Shown: positions 10,714-20,676 of the stretch, one piece after another
How positions within the stretch are numbered: the first letter of the stretch is position 1
How the letters are laid out: each line of letters begins with the position of its first letter
Origin: Companilactobacillus insicii
GTDB lineage: Bacteria > Bacillota > Bacilli > Lactobacillales > Lactobacillaceae
Reading direction: 5' to 3'
DNA: 64,000 nucleotides
Assembly: GCF_003946015.1 (NCBI RefSeq)
Contig: NZ_RHNU01000008.1
Coordinates: forward strand, 21,994-85,993
Translations under genes and position numbers: made by a program
The notes under the pieces: model-generated
What the model saw: only the letters and a program-made list of their open reading frames with translations
What the model was told of the DNA's origin: nothing
Databases searched by the model: none

Positions 10714-11778
10714 ATGAGGGTTTTACATATTAATGCTGGTAATGAAGACGGCGGAGCAAGAACTTATATTGTTAATTTGATGAAGGGACAGAAGCTAACT
10801 CATACAGAGTCTGGTCTGTTAACTTTCGAAGATGGTCCAGTTGCTAAAATGGCGCGTGAAAATGACTTAAAAGTCGCTGTAATGCCTCAAAAACAACGTT
10901 TTGATTTATCGATTCTGAAACCATTGATTGCTTATATAAACAATAATCAGATTGATATTGTCCACACCCACGGTCCTCGAGCCAATTATATCGTTTCATT
11001 GATCCACAAAAAAATTAATGCTAAATGGGCAATTACCGTCCATTCTGATCCTAGAATCGATTTCTCTGGTCTCAAAGGGAAAGTAATGCTAAAACTTAAT
11101 CTTCATGCTTTGAAACAAGCAGATTTTATTTTTTACATGAATCCAAATCTGAAATCGTACTTTGAAAAATTACGAATCCATGATGATAAATTATTCGAAG
11201 TGTTTAATGCCATTGATTTTTCAGGTTCTAACCCATTACCAATGAGACATAATACTTTTAATATTTTAGAAGTTGCTCGTTTAGTGGAGGTTAAGAACCA
11301 TAAGCTGCTGCTGAATGCATTGAGCAAAGTTAAATTCAATTATCGCCTAACGCTAGTTGGTGATGGTCCACTGATGTCAGAATTACAAAAGCTGGCAAAA
11401 GATTTAGGTATCGATGAAAAAGTTGAATTTGTCGGTTTCAAAGAAAAAACTGGTGATTTTTATGAAGATTGCGATATCTCAATTTTGACTTCTAAATCAG
11501 AAAGCTTACCAACTGTTTACTTAGAATCGGCATATTATGGACGTCCAGTAATTGCTACTGATGTAGGGGCTACTAATAAGATTATTAATGATAGTACTGG
11601 TTGGTTAGTCGAATCAGAGAATGAAGAACAGTTAGTTGCAGCCCTTGAAGATGCCTATCACGATTGGCGTAGCGATACGTTGAATCAAAAGGGATTAGCA
11701 CTTTATCAAGAGAGTCGTGAAAATTACTCGATTGAAAAATTAGCCGAATTAGTTGACAAAGGGTACAATTTACTTTAA
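10714..11778 (+). CDS. family 4 (GT-B) glycosyltransferase
   Basis: 354 aa. The N-terminal Rossmann half starts with MRVLHINAGNEDGGARTY, and the C-terminal half has LEVARLVEVKNH, LVGDGPL, EKVEFVGFK, then the nucleotide-sugar-binding ESLPTVYLESAYYGRPVIATDVG. This is a retaining GT4 arrangement. Donor and acceptor cannot be read; the neighbouring tagA and polymerase-like genes suggest surface glycan assembly. The RBS GAGAGGTG precedes the ATG. Confidence 0.85.
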   Translation: MRVLHINAGNEDGGARTYIVNLMKGQKLTHTESGLLTFEDGPVAKMARENDLKVAVMPQKQRFDLSILKPLIAYINNNQIDIVHTHGPRANYIVSLIHKKINAKWAITVHSDPRIDFSGLKGKVMLKLNLHALKQADFIFYMNPNLKSYFEKLRIHDDKLFEVFNAIDFSGSNPLPMRHNTFNILEVARLVEVKNHKLLLNALSKVKFNYRLTLVGDGPLMSELQKLAKDLGIDEKVEFVGFKEKTGDFYEDCDISILTSKSESLPTVYLESAYYGRPVIATDVGATNKIINDSTGWLVESENEEQLVAALEDAYHDWRSDTLNQKGLALYQESRENYSIEKLAELVDKGYNLL

Positions 11779-11831
11779 GTATTGAATGTACCAATACTGT
11801 AAATCTGTAATCCATCTAAAATCAAGGAGAT

Positions 11832-13307
11832 ATGATGACCCAATACCAAGACGAAGGTTTAACTTTACATACTGATTACTATGAATTGAATATGATGTAT
11901 ACGTACTGGAAGAAGGGACTCCACAATCGTAATTCGGTTTTTGAATGTTATTTTAGAAACTTACCTTTCGATAATGGATATGCCATTTTTGCCGGTTTGG
12001 AACATGTTATTGATTATTTAAACAATCTTAAGTTTTCAGATTCAGATATTGATTACCTACGTGAATACGGAGAATTCGATGAGGATTTCTTACGTTGGTT
12101 AAAGGATATGACCTTTAACTGTACTATTCGTTCAGCTAAAGAGGGAGATTTGGTCTTCAATGAAGAACCGATTTTCCAAGTAGAAGGTCCATTGGCTCAA
12201 TGCCAGTTGATTGAAACAGCTGTGCTGAATATGATTAATTACCAAACATTAGTAGCTACTAAAGCAGCTCGAATCAAGACTGTTTGCGGTAGTGATCCAG
12301 TTCTTGAGTTTGGATCACGTCGTGCTCAAGAAGTAGATGCTGCTATTTGGGGTAGCCGAGCTTCTTATATTGGTGGATTTGATGCCACAAGTAATGTGTT
12401 AGCCGGTAAATTATTTGGTATTCCTATTTCAGGAACACATGCACACGCATTAGTCCAAACTTACCGTAATGAGTACGAAGCATTTAAGGCTTATGCTGAA
12501 ACACACAAGAATTGTGTATTTTTAGTTGATACTTATGACACTCTTAAAAGCGGTGTTCCTAGTGCAATTAGAGTTGCGAGAGAATTTGGCGACAAGATCA
12601 ACTTCCAAGGTGTCAGAATCGATTCTGGTGATATGGCATATATTTCTAAGCGTGTTCGTGAACAATTGGATGAGGCCGGATTCACTGACGCTAAGATTTA
12701 TGCCTCAAATGACTTAGACGAAAAGACTATTCTAAACTTGAAGATGCAAGATGCTAAGATTGATGTTTGGGGTATCGGTACTAAGAATATTACTGCTTTC
12801 GACCAACCCGCACTTGGTGCTGTCTATAAGTTGGTAAGTATCGAAGATAATCGTGGTAACATGATGGATACTTTGAAATTATCAAGTAATGCAGTTAAGA
12901 TTTCTACACCAGGTAAAAAACAAGTGTGGAGAATTACTAATAACAAAAAGAATAATAAATCTGAAGGTGATTACGTCACACTTTGGAATGAAGATCCTCG
13001 TAAACATTCATCACTATATATGTTCCATCCACAATATACTTATATCAATAAGACGGTTGAAGATTTCCAAGCAGAACCATTGCTGACAGATATCTTCGTT
13101 GATGGTAAGCAAGTATATCAATCTCCAAGTGTTCAAGATATTAGATCTTATTGTGCTAAGAATCTTGATTCTCTATGGGATGAATACAAACGTATTTTAA
13201 ATCCACAGATTTATCCAGTTGACTTGTCATCAAAACTTTATAGTCATAAGATGAAATATATCGAAAAGATTCGTAATGACGTAAATAACATTAGAATAGG
13301 TGACTAA
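11832..13307 (+). CDS. pncB: nicotinate phosphoribosyltransferase
   Basis: 491 aa, full length. Converts nicotinate and PRPP to nicotinate mononucleotide, the entry step of NAD salvage. Recognisable features are HTDYYELNMMYTYW at the N terminus, EFGSRRAQ, SGTHAHA with the phosphorylated-type His, RIDSGD and YASNDLDE. The start follows AAGGAGAT. nadE begins 4 bases after the stop, so salvage of nicotinate to NAD is encoded as a unit, with nadD elsewhere. Confidence 0.95.
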   Translation: MMTQYQDEGLTLHTDYYELNMMYTYWKKGLHNRNSVFECYFRNLPFDNGYAIFAGLEHVIDYLNNLKFSDSDIDYLREYGEFDEDFLRWLKDMTFNCTIRSAKEGDLVFNEEPIFQVEGPLAQCQLIETAVLNMINYQTLVATKAARIKTVCGSDPVLEFGSRRAQEVDAAIWGSRASYIGGFDATSNVLAGKLFGIPISGTHAHALVQTYRNEYEAFKAYAETHKNCVFLVDTYDTLKSGVPSAIRVAREFGDKINFQGVRIDSGDMAYISKRVREQLDEAGFTDAKIYASNDLDEKTILNLKMQDAKIDVWGIGTKNITAFDQPALGAVYKLVSIEDNRGNMMDTLKLSSNAVKISTPGKKQVWRITNNKKNNKSEGDYVTLWNEDPRKHSSLYMFHPQYTYINKTVEDFQAEPLLTDIFVDGKQVYQSPSVQDIRSYCAKNLDSLWDEYKRILNPQIYPVDLSSKLYSHKMKYIEKIRNDVNNIRIGD

Positions 13308-13310
13308 TAA

Positions 13311-14129
13311 ATGAGACCACTCCAAAAAGAAATCATTGAATATGAAGGAACAAAACCTGTAATTGATGCAGAAGAAGAAATTCGTCGTTCCGTTGATTTC
13401 TTGAAGAATTACTTATTAAATCATAAATTTTTAAAAACATTAGTATTAGGAATATCAGGTGGACAAGATTCTACTTTGGCTGGTAAATTATCAGAAATGG
13501 CTATGACAGAGTTGCGTGATGAAACTGATGACCAAGATTATAAGTTTATCGCGGTCCGTTTGCCATATGGAGAACAAGCCGATGAATCTGATGCGATGCA
13601 GGCTATTGAATGGATGAATGCCGACGTTGTTTCTAGAGTCAATATTAAAGATAGTGTTGATTCAATGGTCAAGGCAGTTGAAGCTAATGGATTAAATATC
13701 ACTGACTTCAACAAGGGAAATATTAAAGCTCGAATGCGTATGATTGCACAATATGCAATTGCCGGAGATAATAAGGGTGTGGTCGTAGGAACAGATCATG
13801 CGGCCGAAAATATAACAGGGTTCTATACAAAATTTGGTGATGGTGCAGCGGATGTTACTCCATTATTCAGATTAGATAAGCGTCAAGGCCGGGCTATGTT
13901 AGAGAAGCTAAATGCTCCTAAGAATCTTTATGAAAAAACACCAACGGCTGATCTTGAAGAGGATCGTCCAAGCCTTCCAGATGAGAAAGCTCTTGGTGTA
14001 TCGTACACAGACATAGATAATTATCTTGAGGGAAGAGATATTCCTGTAAAGAGTGCTGAAATAATTGAGAACTGGTACAAAAAGACAGCTCATAAACGCA
14101 GAACTCCGTACACGGTTTTTGATAAATAG
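13311..14129 (+). CDS. nadE: NH3-dependent NAD+ synthetase
   Basis: 272 aa, the usual short form without a glutaminase domain. Amidates nicotinate adenine dinucleotide to NAD+ with ATP and ammonia. The PP-loop [12 protein letters not shown] is at about residues 46-57, with [26 protein letters not shown] and the C-terminal KRRTPYTV. It is cotranscribed with pncB. Confidence 0.95.
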   Translation: MRPLQKEIIEYEGTKPVIDAEEEIRRSVDFLKNYLLNHKFLKTLVLGISGGQDSTLAGKLSEMAMTELRDETDDQDYKFIAVRLPYGEQADESDAMQAIEWMNADVVSRVNIKDSVDSMVKAVEANGLNITDFNKGNIKARMRMIAQYAIAGDNKGVVVGTDHAAENITGFYTKFGDGAADVTPLFRLDKRQGRAMLEKLNAPKNLYEKTPTADLEEDRPSLPDEKALGVSYTDIDNYLEGRDIPVKSAEIIENWYKKTAHKRRTPYTVFDK

Positions 14130-14154
14130 TCAAACATATTGCATTTCATATTTG

Positions 14155-14185
14155 GACATTCATTTTTTTGAATGTCTATTTTTTT
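14155..14185 (+). terminator. terminator of pncB-nadE
   Basis: GACATTCA / TGAATGTC stem followed by a T-run. Confidence 0.8.
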
Positions 14186-14230
14186 AACAAGTTGAGATAT
14201 GATAAAATATGCCGAAAGAGGTGTTTAAAC

Positions 14231-15424
14231 ATGAAGAAAAATATTTTATCCTTAATGAAACCAGAAGTAGTGGCCATCAAGCAACAAGATATCTTTAAGT
14301 TTAATGCCCGTGCTAAGGCAATTCCTGATGTTGTTAACATGACTATCGGTGAGCCTAGTTTTCCTACGCCGGATCACATTAAATTGGCTGCAATTAAGGC
14401 CATCGAAGATAATAAAACTCATTACACCGTTCCAGAAGGTGACCATGAGCTATTGAATGCTGTTGCAAGCTACTTACATACCAAATACAATTTAAACTAT
14501 GATCCAGAATCTGAAATTATTGCTACAACAGGTGTGACTGAAGGGGTATTTTCCGCCTTCAATGCAATTTTGCAACCAGGAGATGAAGTGCTGATTCCAT
14601 CACCTTCATTTACTATCTATGGTCCTGATGCAAACTTTAATAAATCAACACCAGTTTATATCGATACTTCTAAAACTGGATTTAAAGTTACACCAGATGT
14701 GTTAAATCAAATTATGCTTACACATCCAAAAATAAAGATTTTCTTATTCAATTATCCAAGTAATCCAACAGGTGTTAGTTATACGCGTGATGAGTTGATT
14801 GAACTTGCAGATGTATTAAGAAAGTATGATGTCTTTGTATTAAGTGACGAAATTTATAGTGAATTGACTTATAATTTTAAGCATGAGTCCTTCGCTAATT
14901 TCTTACCTGAGCAAACATTATTGCTGAATGGATTGTCTAAATCTCACGCAATGACTGGTTGGAGATTCGGAGTTGTCTGTGGACCATCTGAGATTATTTC
15001 TCAGATCAACAAGATCCATGAATTAGCAACTACATCAATTACATCAATTACTCAAGCTGCCGCATTAGAAGCTTATAAAAACGGTCTTAATGATCCAGTA
15101 GCCATGCGTAATGAGTATTGTCGTAGACGTGATGTATTAGCAGCAGGATTGGAGCAACTCGGATTTGAATGTCCAGATCCCGATGGAGCCTTTTACTTGT
15201 TTGGTAAGATTCCCGATGGATTGGAACAAGATGACGTCAAGTTATGTTTTGATATTCTTGAACAAGAACATCTTGCTATTTTGCCAGGTAGTTATTTTGG
15301 TATTGGTGGAGAAGGTCACATTCGCTTCAGTTACGCTTCAAGCATGGAGAATATTGAGGAATGTATTAAAAAGTTAGGTGAATATGTGGCAACACACATT
15401 CATACTGATGAAACTGCAATTTAA
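14231..15424 (+). CDS. class I/II PLP-dependent aminotransferase
   Basis: 397 aa. Fold-type I aminotransferase with TIGEPSFPTPDHI at the N terminus, NYPSNPTGV, LSDEIYSELTY and the PLP-lysine motif LSKSHAMTGWRFG. It most resembles aromatic amino acid/N-acetyl-diaminopimelate (PatA/AraT) type enzymes of lactobacilli; the substrate is not certain. The ATG at 14231 is used because AAAGAGGTG precedes it; an upstream in-frame ATG at 14168 sits inside the preceding terminator. Confidence 0.85.
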   Translation: MKKNILSLMKPEVVAIKQQDIFKFNARAKAIPDVVNMTIGEPSFPTPDHIKLAAIKAIEDNKTHYTVPEGDHELLNAVASYLHTKYNLNYDPESEIIATTGVTEGVFSAFNAILQPGDEVLIPSPSFTIYGPDANFNKSTPVYIDTSKTGFKVTPDVLNQIMLTHPKIKIFLFNYPSNPTGVSYTRDELIELADVLRKYDVFVLSDEIYSELTYNFKHESFANFLPEQTLLLNGLSKSHAMTGWRFGVVCGPSEIISQINKIHELATTSITSITQAAALEAYKNGLNDPVAMRNEYCRRRDVLAAGLEQLGFECPDPDGAFYLFGKIPDGLEQDDVKLCFDILEQEHLAILPGSYFGIGGEGHIRFSYASSMENIEECIKKLGEYVATHIHTDETAI

Positions 15425-15457
15425 TTGTAGTTAGAGGGAACGATAGAAGAGGGAACT

Positions 15458-16921
15458 ATGCTTAACAAATTTCAGAGTGTTATCAGTAAAATTGTATTAA
15501 TTTGTGTTGCTATATTCACATCAGTAGTATTCGTACAGATGGTGATTTATTTTGGTAAGAATTATTTAACTTATGAACCAGTATTCAACGTACTGGTTCT
15601 TATTTGTGCCCTTATATTAGTATTATTGGCAGCACTAGTTTTAATAAGAATATCGGATGAGAATCCTGTTAAAAATAAAATAGTTTTATTTAGTTTGATT
15701 ACTATTTTCGCAATCGTGGCAATTATTTGGATCAAATTATTGCCACAGACTCAATACAGTGATTTTAGAGCTTTCTGGCACAATACGCCAAGGGCTTTAA
15801 GCGGCAAGAGTATCTATCAGATGGATAATGATTATTTTGCTAAATGGGCCTATCAGACAGGATTTTTGGTTTATGTAATGGCCGTGGTCAAAATATTCGG
15901 TCATCACATTATTGCAATTCAACTATTGAATGTTTTATACCAAGTCTTAATTTTGGTAGTAATGTATAACTTGGTAGTTAAGATATTTGATAATATCAAA
16001 ATGGCTCGTTTATCTGTTTTGTTATTAATGATTGATTTAGATTGGTTTGCATTGAATAGCCAAACAAATAATCAATATTTAGGGATGCTATTATTCTTAG
16101 TTACATTTTATTTGATTATGTTAAATAAATATTGGTCATTTGGGCTTGCTGGATTAACCTTGGGACTAGGAAGTATCATTCGTCCTATTGGACCAGTCGT
16201 CATTGCAGGTATTGTAGTGTTCGCCGTTATGTATTTATTTATTAGTAACAATAAGTTGCATTTAGATGCTGTTTGGAAACTGTTACTAACATTGTTAATT
16301 TATTTTGTTATTTTTAGTGGCGCTGGTATGGCTATCAAGTCATCCGGATTAAATGAGTATGGCCTGTCCAATCGTGATTCTGAATGGAAGTTCGTAATTG
16401 GTTTGGATTATAATTCTAGAGGTGTCTATGATCAAGCTATGGTTGATCGATTCGATCTAAAGGACACTAGAAATACTATGAGCAAAAAAGAGTATAGTGT
16501 AATTCGTGAGAATATTAATTATTTGAATAGCAATCATAAATGGTTGAGTTTGCTTTGGAGTAAAAATAGCACTCTTTGGGCCCAAAACTCTACGGCAGCT
16601 GATTTTACTGGATTTGATAAAATACATTCAGCTAGAGCAACGTCGTTAATGAGGATGACGGCATATATGGGTACGGTCATTTTGATCATATTCTCATGGC
16701 TTGGTTCACTACTATTATTCAAACAAAAATTCAGTAATAATATTTATTTGTTATTATTACCATTAATGGCTTATGCGGTTGTACAACTATTAATTGAGGT
16801 ACAAGGAAGGTATCGTCTAGAATTCATTCCGGTGATTGCTATCCTTGGAAGTGTAGGATTGTATAATTTTGTTAAAATGATAAGTCAAAAATGGAGGGGG
16901 AGTCATTCACGCAATGTTTAA
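15458..16921 (+). CDS. GT-C type membrane glycosyltransferase, putative
   Basis: 487 aa with about 11 hydrophobic segments. The first large extracytoplasmic loop contains QYSDFRAFWHNTPRAL, a position where GT-C enzymes place an acidic catalytic residue, and the layout resembles GT39/GT87-like mannosyl- or arabinosyl-type transferases. These take sugars from a lipid carrier on the outer face of the membrane. The next gene encodes a polyprenyl-phosphate glycosyltransferase and overlaps this one by 8 bases, which fits a donor-maker/donor-user pair. Confidence 0.6.
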   Translation: MLNKFQSVISKIVLICVAIFTSVVFVQMVIYFGKNYLTYEPVFNVLVLICALILVLLAALVLIRISDENPVKNKIVLFSLITIFAIVAIIWIKLLPQTQYSDFRAFWHNTPRALSGKSIYQMDNDYFAKWAYQTGFLVYVMAVVKIFGHHIIAIQLLNVLYQVLILVVMYNLVVKIFDNIKMARLSVLLLMIDLDWFALNSQTNNQYLGMLLFLVTFYLIMLNKYWSFGLAGLTLGLGSIIRPIGPVVIAGIVVFAVMYLFISNNKLHLDAVWKLLLTLLIYFVIFSGAGMAIKSSGLNEYGLSNRDSEWKFVIGLDYNSRGVYDQAMVDRFDLKDTRNTMSKKEYSVIRENINYLNSNHKWLSLLWSKNSTLWAQNSTAADFTGFDKIHSARATSLMRMTAYMGTVILIIFSWLGSLLLFKQKFSNNIYLLLLPLMAYAVVQLLIEVQGRYRLEFIPVIAILGSVGLYNFVKMISQKWRGSHSRNV

Positions 16922-17885
16922 ACTAAGTATTGTTGTGCCTTGTTATAATGAAGAAGAGGTACTCCATGAGACGACTAAAGAATTAACAAGAATAGTGACT
17001 AATTTAATCAAGGCTGATAAGATTTCAGCTAATAGTAAAATAGTTTTTGTTGATGATGGAAGTAAGGATAAGACTTGGAGTTTGATCGATCAATTTTCAA
17101 AGGAGAATACAGTTGTCAGTGGTGTGAAGCTGAGTCGTAATTTTGGACATCAGGGAGCATTATTGGCAGGTGTTACGTCGGCTTCTAAGGATTCGGATGC
17201 AGTAGTTACGATTGATGCCGATCTTCAAGATGATGTTAATGCTATTCCTAAAATGGTCGACTCGTTTATTGCCGGTTCTGAAGTTATTTATGGTGTGCGT
17301 AATAATCGTGATACCGATAGTGCTTTTAAGCGTAATACAGCCGAGCTGTTTTATAAGTGTATGGGTTGGCTTGGAGTTAGGTTAGTTCCTGATTCAGCAG
17401 ATTTTCGTCTAATGAGCAAACGTGCTTGTGAGGTATTGCTGAGTTATAAAGAGACTAATTTGTTCTTAAGAGGAATTGTCCCATTAGTTGGTTTTAAATC
17501 AGACAAAGTGTATTATGCTAGAAAAGAACGATTTGCAGGAGAATCTAAATATCCGCTACGCAAAATGATCAAGTTTGCAATGGATGGTATTACGTCATTT
17601 TCTATTGTTCCTATTAAAATGATTATGGGATTAGGTTTCTTCATTGTTTTAATTAGTATTTTCTTATTAATTTATACTTTGGTACAGAAGATTAATGGAC
17701 ATGTTGTATCAGGATGGTCATCAATGATGATTTCGATTTGGGCACTTGGTGGTGTTCAATTGATTTGTATTAGTGTTATTGGTGAATATGTTGGTAAGAT
17801 ATTTAGTGAAGTAAAACATCGTCCAAGGTTTACTATTGAAAGAGATATATATACTGAAAAGACTTTGAAAGAAGAGGAAGAGTAA
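16914..17885 (+). CDS. family 2 polyprenyl-phosphate glycosyltransferase (GtrB/DPM1-like)
   Basis: 323 aa. The GT-A domain has LSIVVPCYNEEEVL at the N terminus, VDDGSKD, the DADLQDD metal/donor motif and KLSRNFGHQGALLAG. Two C-terminal membrane helices span about residues 235-300. GtrB-type enzymes make undecaprenyl-phosphate-sugar on the cytoplasmic face for use by GT-C or flippase partners. It overlaps the upstream GT-C-type gene; a GGAGGGGG ribosome site lies inside that gene's end. Confidence 0.85.
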   Translation: MFKLSIVVPCYNEEEVLHETTKELTRIVTNLIKADKISANSKIVFVDDGSKDKTWSLIDQFSKENTVVSGVKLSRNFGHQGALLAGVTSASKDSDAVVTIDADLQDDVNAIPKMVDSFIAGSEVIYGVRNNRDTDSAFKRNTAELFYKCMGWLGVRLVPDSADFRLMSKRACEVLLSYKETNLFLRGIVPLVGFKSDKVYYARKERFAGESKYPLRKMIKFAMDGITSFSIVPIKMIMGLGFFIVLISIFLLIYTLVQKINGHVVSGWSSMMISIWALGGVQLICISVIGEYVGKIFSEVKHRPRFTIERDIYTEKTLKEEEE

Positions 17886-17887
17886 CT

Positions 17888-18319
17888 ATGAATCAAACAC
17901 AAAAGAAAGCAATGATCTACGGTAATTTAATCAATAATTCTGTTCAAACTATTCAAGATGAACAAGATAAGTTAAATCCAGAATTCGATAAGTTGCGCAA
18001 GGCATTGGATCGTGATCAAGTAGAAAAGATCGATGCCGTTGAATATACAAAGATCATGCATGATTTCAAATCAGGTACTGATACTTATGCTGATATTTTA
18101 AGCAAGTTAGAGAAGGCTAAAGCACCAGCTAGATTCATGGGGACACATATGTCATTGGTTAGTTCATTCAAAAAATACGTTGAAGCTTGTCAAGAAATGA
18201 CAGACAGCATTAATGAAGATCAGACAATCGATCGTAAGAAGTTCAATGATGCTGAACAAGTTCAAGATGAGAATATGGATAAATTTTCAAAATATATTCA
18301 AAAGATGACACAGATTTAA
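17888..18319 (+). CDS. small helical protein, function unknown
   Basis: 143 aa, highly charged and helical. No signal peptide, membrane segment or catalytic motif is visible. A YlbF/YmcA-like helical bundle is conceivable because of the Gln/Lys-rich heptads, but I cannot support it. It starts 3 bases after the glycosyltransferase and its stop overlaps the next start (TAATG), so it is translated as part of the same operon. Confidence 0.7.
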   Translation: MNQTQKKAMIYGNLINNSVQTIQDEQDKLNPEFDKLRKALDRDQVEKIDAVEYTKIMHDFKSGTDTYADILSKLEKAKAPARFMGTHMSLVSSFKKYVEACQEMTDSINEDQTIDRKKFNDAEQVQDENMDKFSKYIQKMTQI

Positions 18320-18780
18320 TGACGAATGAAGAATTGACAATCTTGATTAAAAAGGTTTCCCAAGAAAATTTTGGGAAACCTTTTGTTCATAGTGCTGTCT
18401 TTAATAGTCGTTTGCGCACAACTGGTGGAAGGTTTCATTTGAATGACCGGCATATCGATATCAATCCTAAGATATATCAGGTATATGGTATGGATAGGCT
18501 AGTAGGGGTTATAAAGCATGAACTATGTCACTATCATTTGTATAATGCAGGGATGCCTTCACAGCATAAAAATCAAGAATTCAAGCTACTGCTAAAACAA
18601 GTTGGTGGACTAAGATATGCTCCACCTCTTAATAATGCAAATAAGCACAAGAGAATTCATATGTATGAGTGCGTTAAGTGTCATACGATTTATCAACGTG
18701 TTAGAAAAATTAATACCAGTCGATATGTATGTGGAAAATGTCATGGGAAGTTAAAGTTTATAAAAAATATTAATGTTTAA
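18319..18780 (+). CDS. SprT-like metalloprotease-fold protein
   Basis: 153 aa. The zinc-metalloprotease motif HELCHYH is at residues 67-73 and a C-terminal zinc ribbon has CVKC and CGKC. SprT/Spartan-family proteins bind DNA and in eukaryotes cut DNA-protein crosslinks; the bacterial role is not established. The length and layout match the Firmicutes SprT-like proteins. Its start overlaps the stop of the upstream gene. Confidence 0.85.
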   Translation: MTNEELTILIKKVSQENFGKPFVHSAVFNSRLRTTGGRFHLNDRHIDINPKIYQVYGMDRLVGVIKHELCHYHLYNAGMPSQHKNQEFKLLLKQVGGLRYAPPLNNANKHKRIHMYECVKCHTIYQRVRKINTSRYVCGKCHGKLKFIKNINV

Positions 18781-18802
18781 GTAAGATTTATCGAACATCT
18801 AC

Positions 18803-18831
18803 TTGTAATTGATTTTAATGAATTGTAAAAT
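18803..18831 (+). promoter_or_regulatory. promoter of tRNA-Leu
   Basis: TTGTAA at 18803-18808, 17-nt spacer, TAAAAT at 18826-18831, 20 bases upstream of the tRNA. Confidence 0.6.
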
Positions 18832-18851
18832 GTTACTTGTACGTCAGGAAT

Positions 18852-18937
18852 GCGGGTATGGCGGAATTGGCAGACGCGCAAGACTAAGGATCTTGTGGAG
18901 AATTATCTCCGTGGAAGTTCGAATCTTCTTACCCGCA
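18852..18937 (+). tRNA. tRNA-Leu (AAG), integration target
   Basis: 86-nt class II tRNA: acceptor arms GCGGGTA / TACCCGC with discriminator A, anticodon loop CTAAGGA giving AAG, and a long variable arm. CCA is not encoded. Its last 32 bases are duplicated at 38307-38338, so a mobile element has integrated here and regenerated an intact tRNA gene on this side. Confidence 0.95.
18906..18937 (+). repeat. attL: attL core (32-bp direct repeat)
   Basis: Identical to 38307-38338; it spans the variable arm, T-arm and acceptor 3' strand of tRNA-Leu. Bases on either side differ between the two copies. Confidence 0.95.
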
Positions 18938-18958
18938 CTATTATTTACCTGTTCTATA

Positions 18959-18996
18959 GGAGCCTATGACCCTTGAGGTTGTGGGCTTTTTGTTTG
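18959..18996 (+). terminator. terminator of tRNA-Leu (element-provided)
   Basis: An imperfect AGCC...GGGCT hairpin followed by TTTTTG lies just inside the element and would end the tRNA transcript. Confidence 0.55.
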
Positions 18997-19020
18997 CTTA
19001 ACATTCGAACGTAAAAGGGC

Positions 19021-19042
19021 AATGATGACATAAATGATGACA
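19021..19042 (+). promoter_or_regulatory. integrase arm-type site pair, left outer
   Basis: Two copies of AATGATGACA start at 19021 and 19033, 12 bases apart. The same paired motif recurs near attR. Confidence 0.65.
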
Positions 19043-19106
19043 TTTTTGACTATTTTGAAAGGTAATTCGAATCTTTTATAGTGTTTTTACGAGATATTTT
19101 AGGTAG

Positions 19107-19145
19107 AAAAAGAGCATTCAATTTTGTGGTTGAATGCTCTTTTTT
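19107..19145. terminator. bidirectional terminator downstream of integrase
   Basis: Perfect AAAAAGAGCATTCAA / TTGAATGCTCTTTTT inverted repeat between tRNA-Leu and the convergent integrase gene. Confidence 0.85.
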
Positions 19146-19159
19146 AATGTAAAAGTCTC

Positions 19160-19180
19160 AATGATGACATGAATGATGTC
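19160..19180 (+). promoter_or_regulatory. integrase arm-type site pair, left inner
   Basis: AATGATGACA at 19160 and AATGATGTC at 19172, same 12-base spacing, overlapping the end of the integrase gene. Confidence 0.55.
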
Positions 19181-20445
19181 TAAATTGCTTCGTTAAGTAA
19201 GTCTTTTTGACCTAATTTTCTTTTTGCATCATCTAGGTCATGCACATAATACTTGTAAAATGTCTTGATGTCATGACCCATATTTTGCGCGATTGCCTCC
19301 GCAGGGCTACCTGCCTCAAGTTGCCATGTAGCGTAAGTATGACGGCAACTATATAACTGATATTGCTTAACTTTTAAGTCGGATATGTATTTAGTAAACT
19401 GCTTTGATAGCCATTGAGTTTGGTACAAACGATTTGGGTATTCACGATGGGAGCTTACTAAGAAAATGTTGTCTTCCTTGCTGATTTCATCTTTACTCAT
19501 TAATGATTTAAGCTCTGTCATCTTCCTGTTGATTTGGTCATGAAGTAAGTTGGCTACACTGTCATTGAAATAAACTTTACGAGGAGTATCTGTTTTAGTT
19601 TGTTTTAAGGTGGTTCCTCTTCCAGCCACATAAGTTGCCGCTTGGTAGATTATGAAACAATTATTCTCAAAATCGATGCTCTTATTGATATCTAATGCAT
19701 CAACCTCCTGAGTTCTCAAACCCGTCAAGACCATAATCTTAGCAACAACGTACATTTGATAATCTACTTTTTTCAAGTGATTCAAAATGATTTTCATATC
19801 TTCCTTACTAAATGCATTACGATTTTCAAGTCTGCTTTTCGACTCTTCAATAAGGTGTTTTTGGTCAACTAAACGTTTTATTTCTAGGCTTAGCGTTGGA
19901 TTTGAATCTACAACATTGTTAGCCATAGCACTTTTGAAGACGTTTGATAATGCCTTCTTATAATTTTCAAGCGAGCCTCTAGAAGGCGTCTTGTAAGGCT
20001 TTCTATCTGATTTAGTCTTTGATATAACTTCAAATAATTCTTTAACGGCTTTTAAATTGATAGCACTTATCTTCATCTTCTTAATTTTATCAAAGGCTTT
20101 CATATTTAGTTGTGAGTGGTAACGGTCGTATGTCGCAGTCGCAGGTCTGTTGGGATTCCATTCGGTCTCAATGTATTCACCTAGGGTTATCTCATTTCCG
20201 TCGGCAACGAACCCGCTGTCGATTTTTTCTTGTTCTTCAGTAATCCATTTGTACGCTTGCTTAAATGCATCATTTATATTCTTAGCGTTGGATTTTTTAC
20301 CAAATGTCTTTGACTGTTGGGGTTTCAATTCACCATATTCGTCCTTAAAACGATGGTACGTTAACCACGAAGATGCTGAGCGCTCTGTAAGTGTTATTTT
20401 GATACCTTTAATGGTACGTGTTTCTTTGTTGTTTGTTTCTGTCAT
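19180..20445 (-). CDS. int: tyrosine recombinase integrase
   Basis: 421 aa. Catalyses site-specific integration and excision at tRNA-Leu. An N-terminal arm-binding domain (residues about 5-60) is followed by a SAM-like core-binding domain and the catalytic domain. The first catalytic Arg is in TGLRTQEVDAL, the second conserved Arg-His is in SCRHTYATWQLEAG, and MGHDIKTFYKYY holds the late His and the Tyr nucleophile. The ATG at 20445 is preferred because AAGGA is 11 bases away; the ATG four codons upstream abuts that site. Its position beside attL is usual for tRNA-targeting elements. Confidence 0.95.
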   Translation of the reverse strand: MTETNNKETRTIKGIKITLTERSASSWLTYHRFKDEYGELKPQQSKTFGKKSNAKNINDAFKQAYKWITEEQEKIDSGFVADGNEITLGEYIETEWNPNRPATATYDRYHSQLNMKAFDKIKKMKISAINLKAVKELFEVISKTKSDRKPYKTPSRGSLENYKKALSNVFKSAMANNVVDSNPTLSLEIKRLVDQKHLIEESKSRLENRNAFSKEDMKIILNHLKKVDYQMYVVAKIMVLTGLRTQEVDALDINKSIDFENNCFIIYQAATYVAGRGTTLKQTKTDTPRKVYFNDSVANLLHDQINRKMTELKSLMSKDEISKEDNIFLVSSHREYPNRLYQTQWLSKQFTKYISDLKVKQYQLYSCRHTYATWQLEAGSPAEAIAQNMGHDIKTFYKYYVHDLDDAKRKLGQKDLLNEAI

Positions 20446-20676
20446 TAAATTAACCATCCTTAAAATTATTGTGTGTATTGTTTACTAATCGATTAGTTTA
20501 CAAGACAAAGAATATAGAAAAAAATTCGTAATGACCATAGACTATTATCATTTTTTCCACATTTCAGGAAAAATATTTAAATGATGATAAAACTAGCGGT
20601 TAATAATGACACATTATTAACCGCTCTTGATATATAATTTTCTTAACGTTTATGCTACTTAAGAGGTAATTAACTA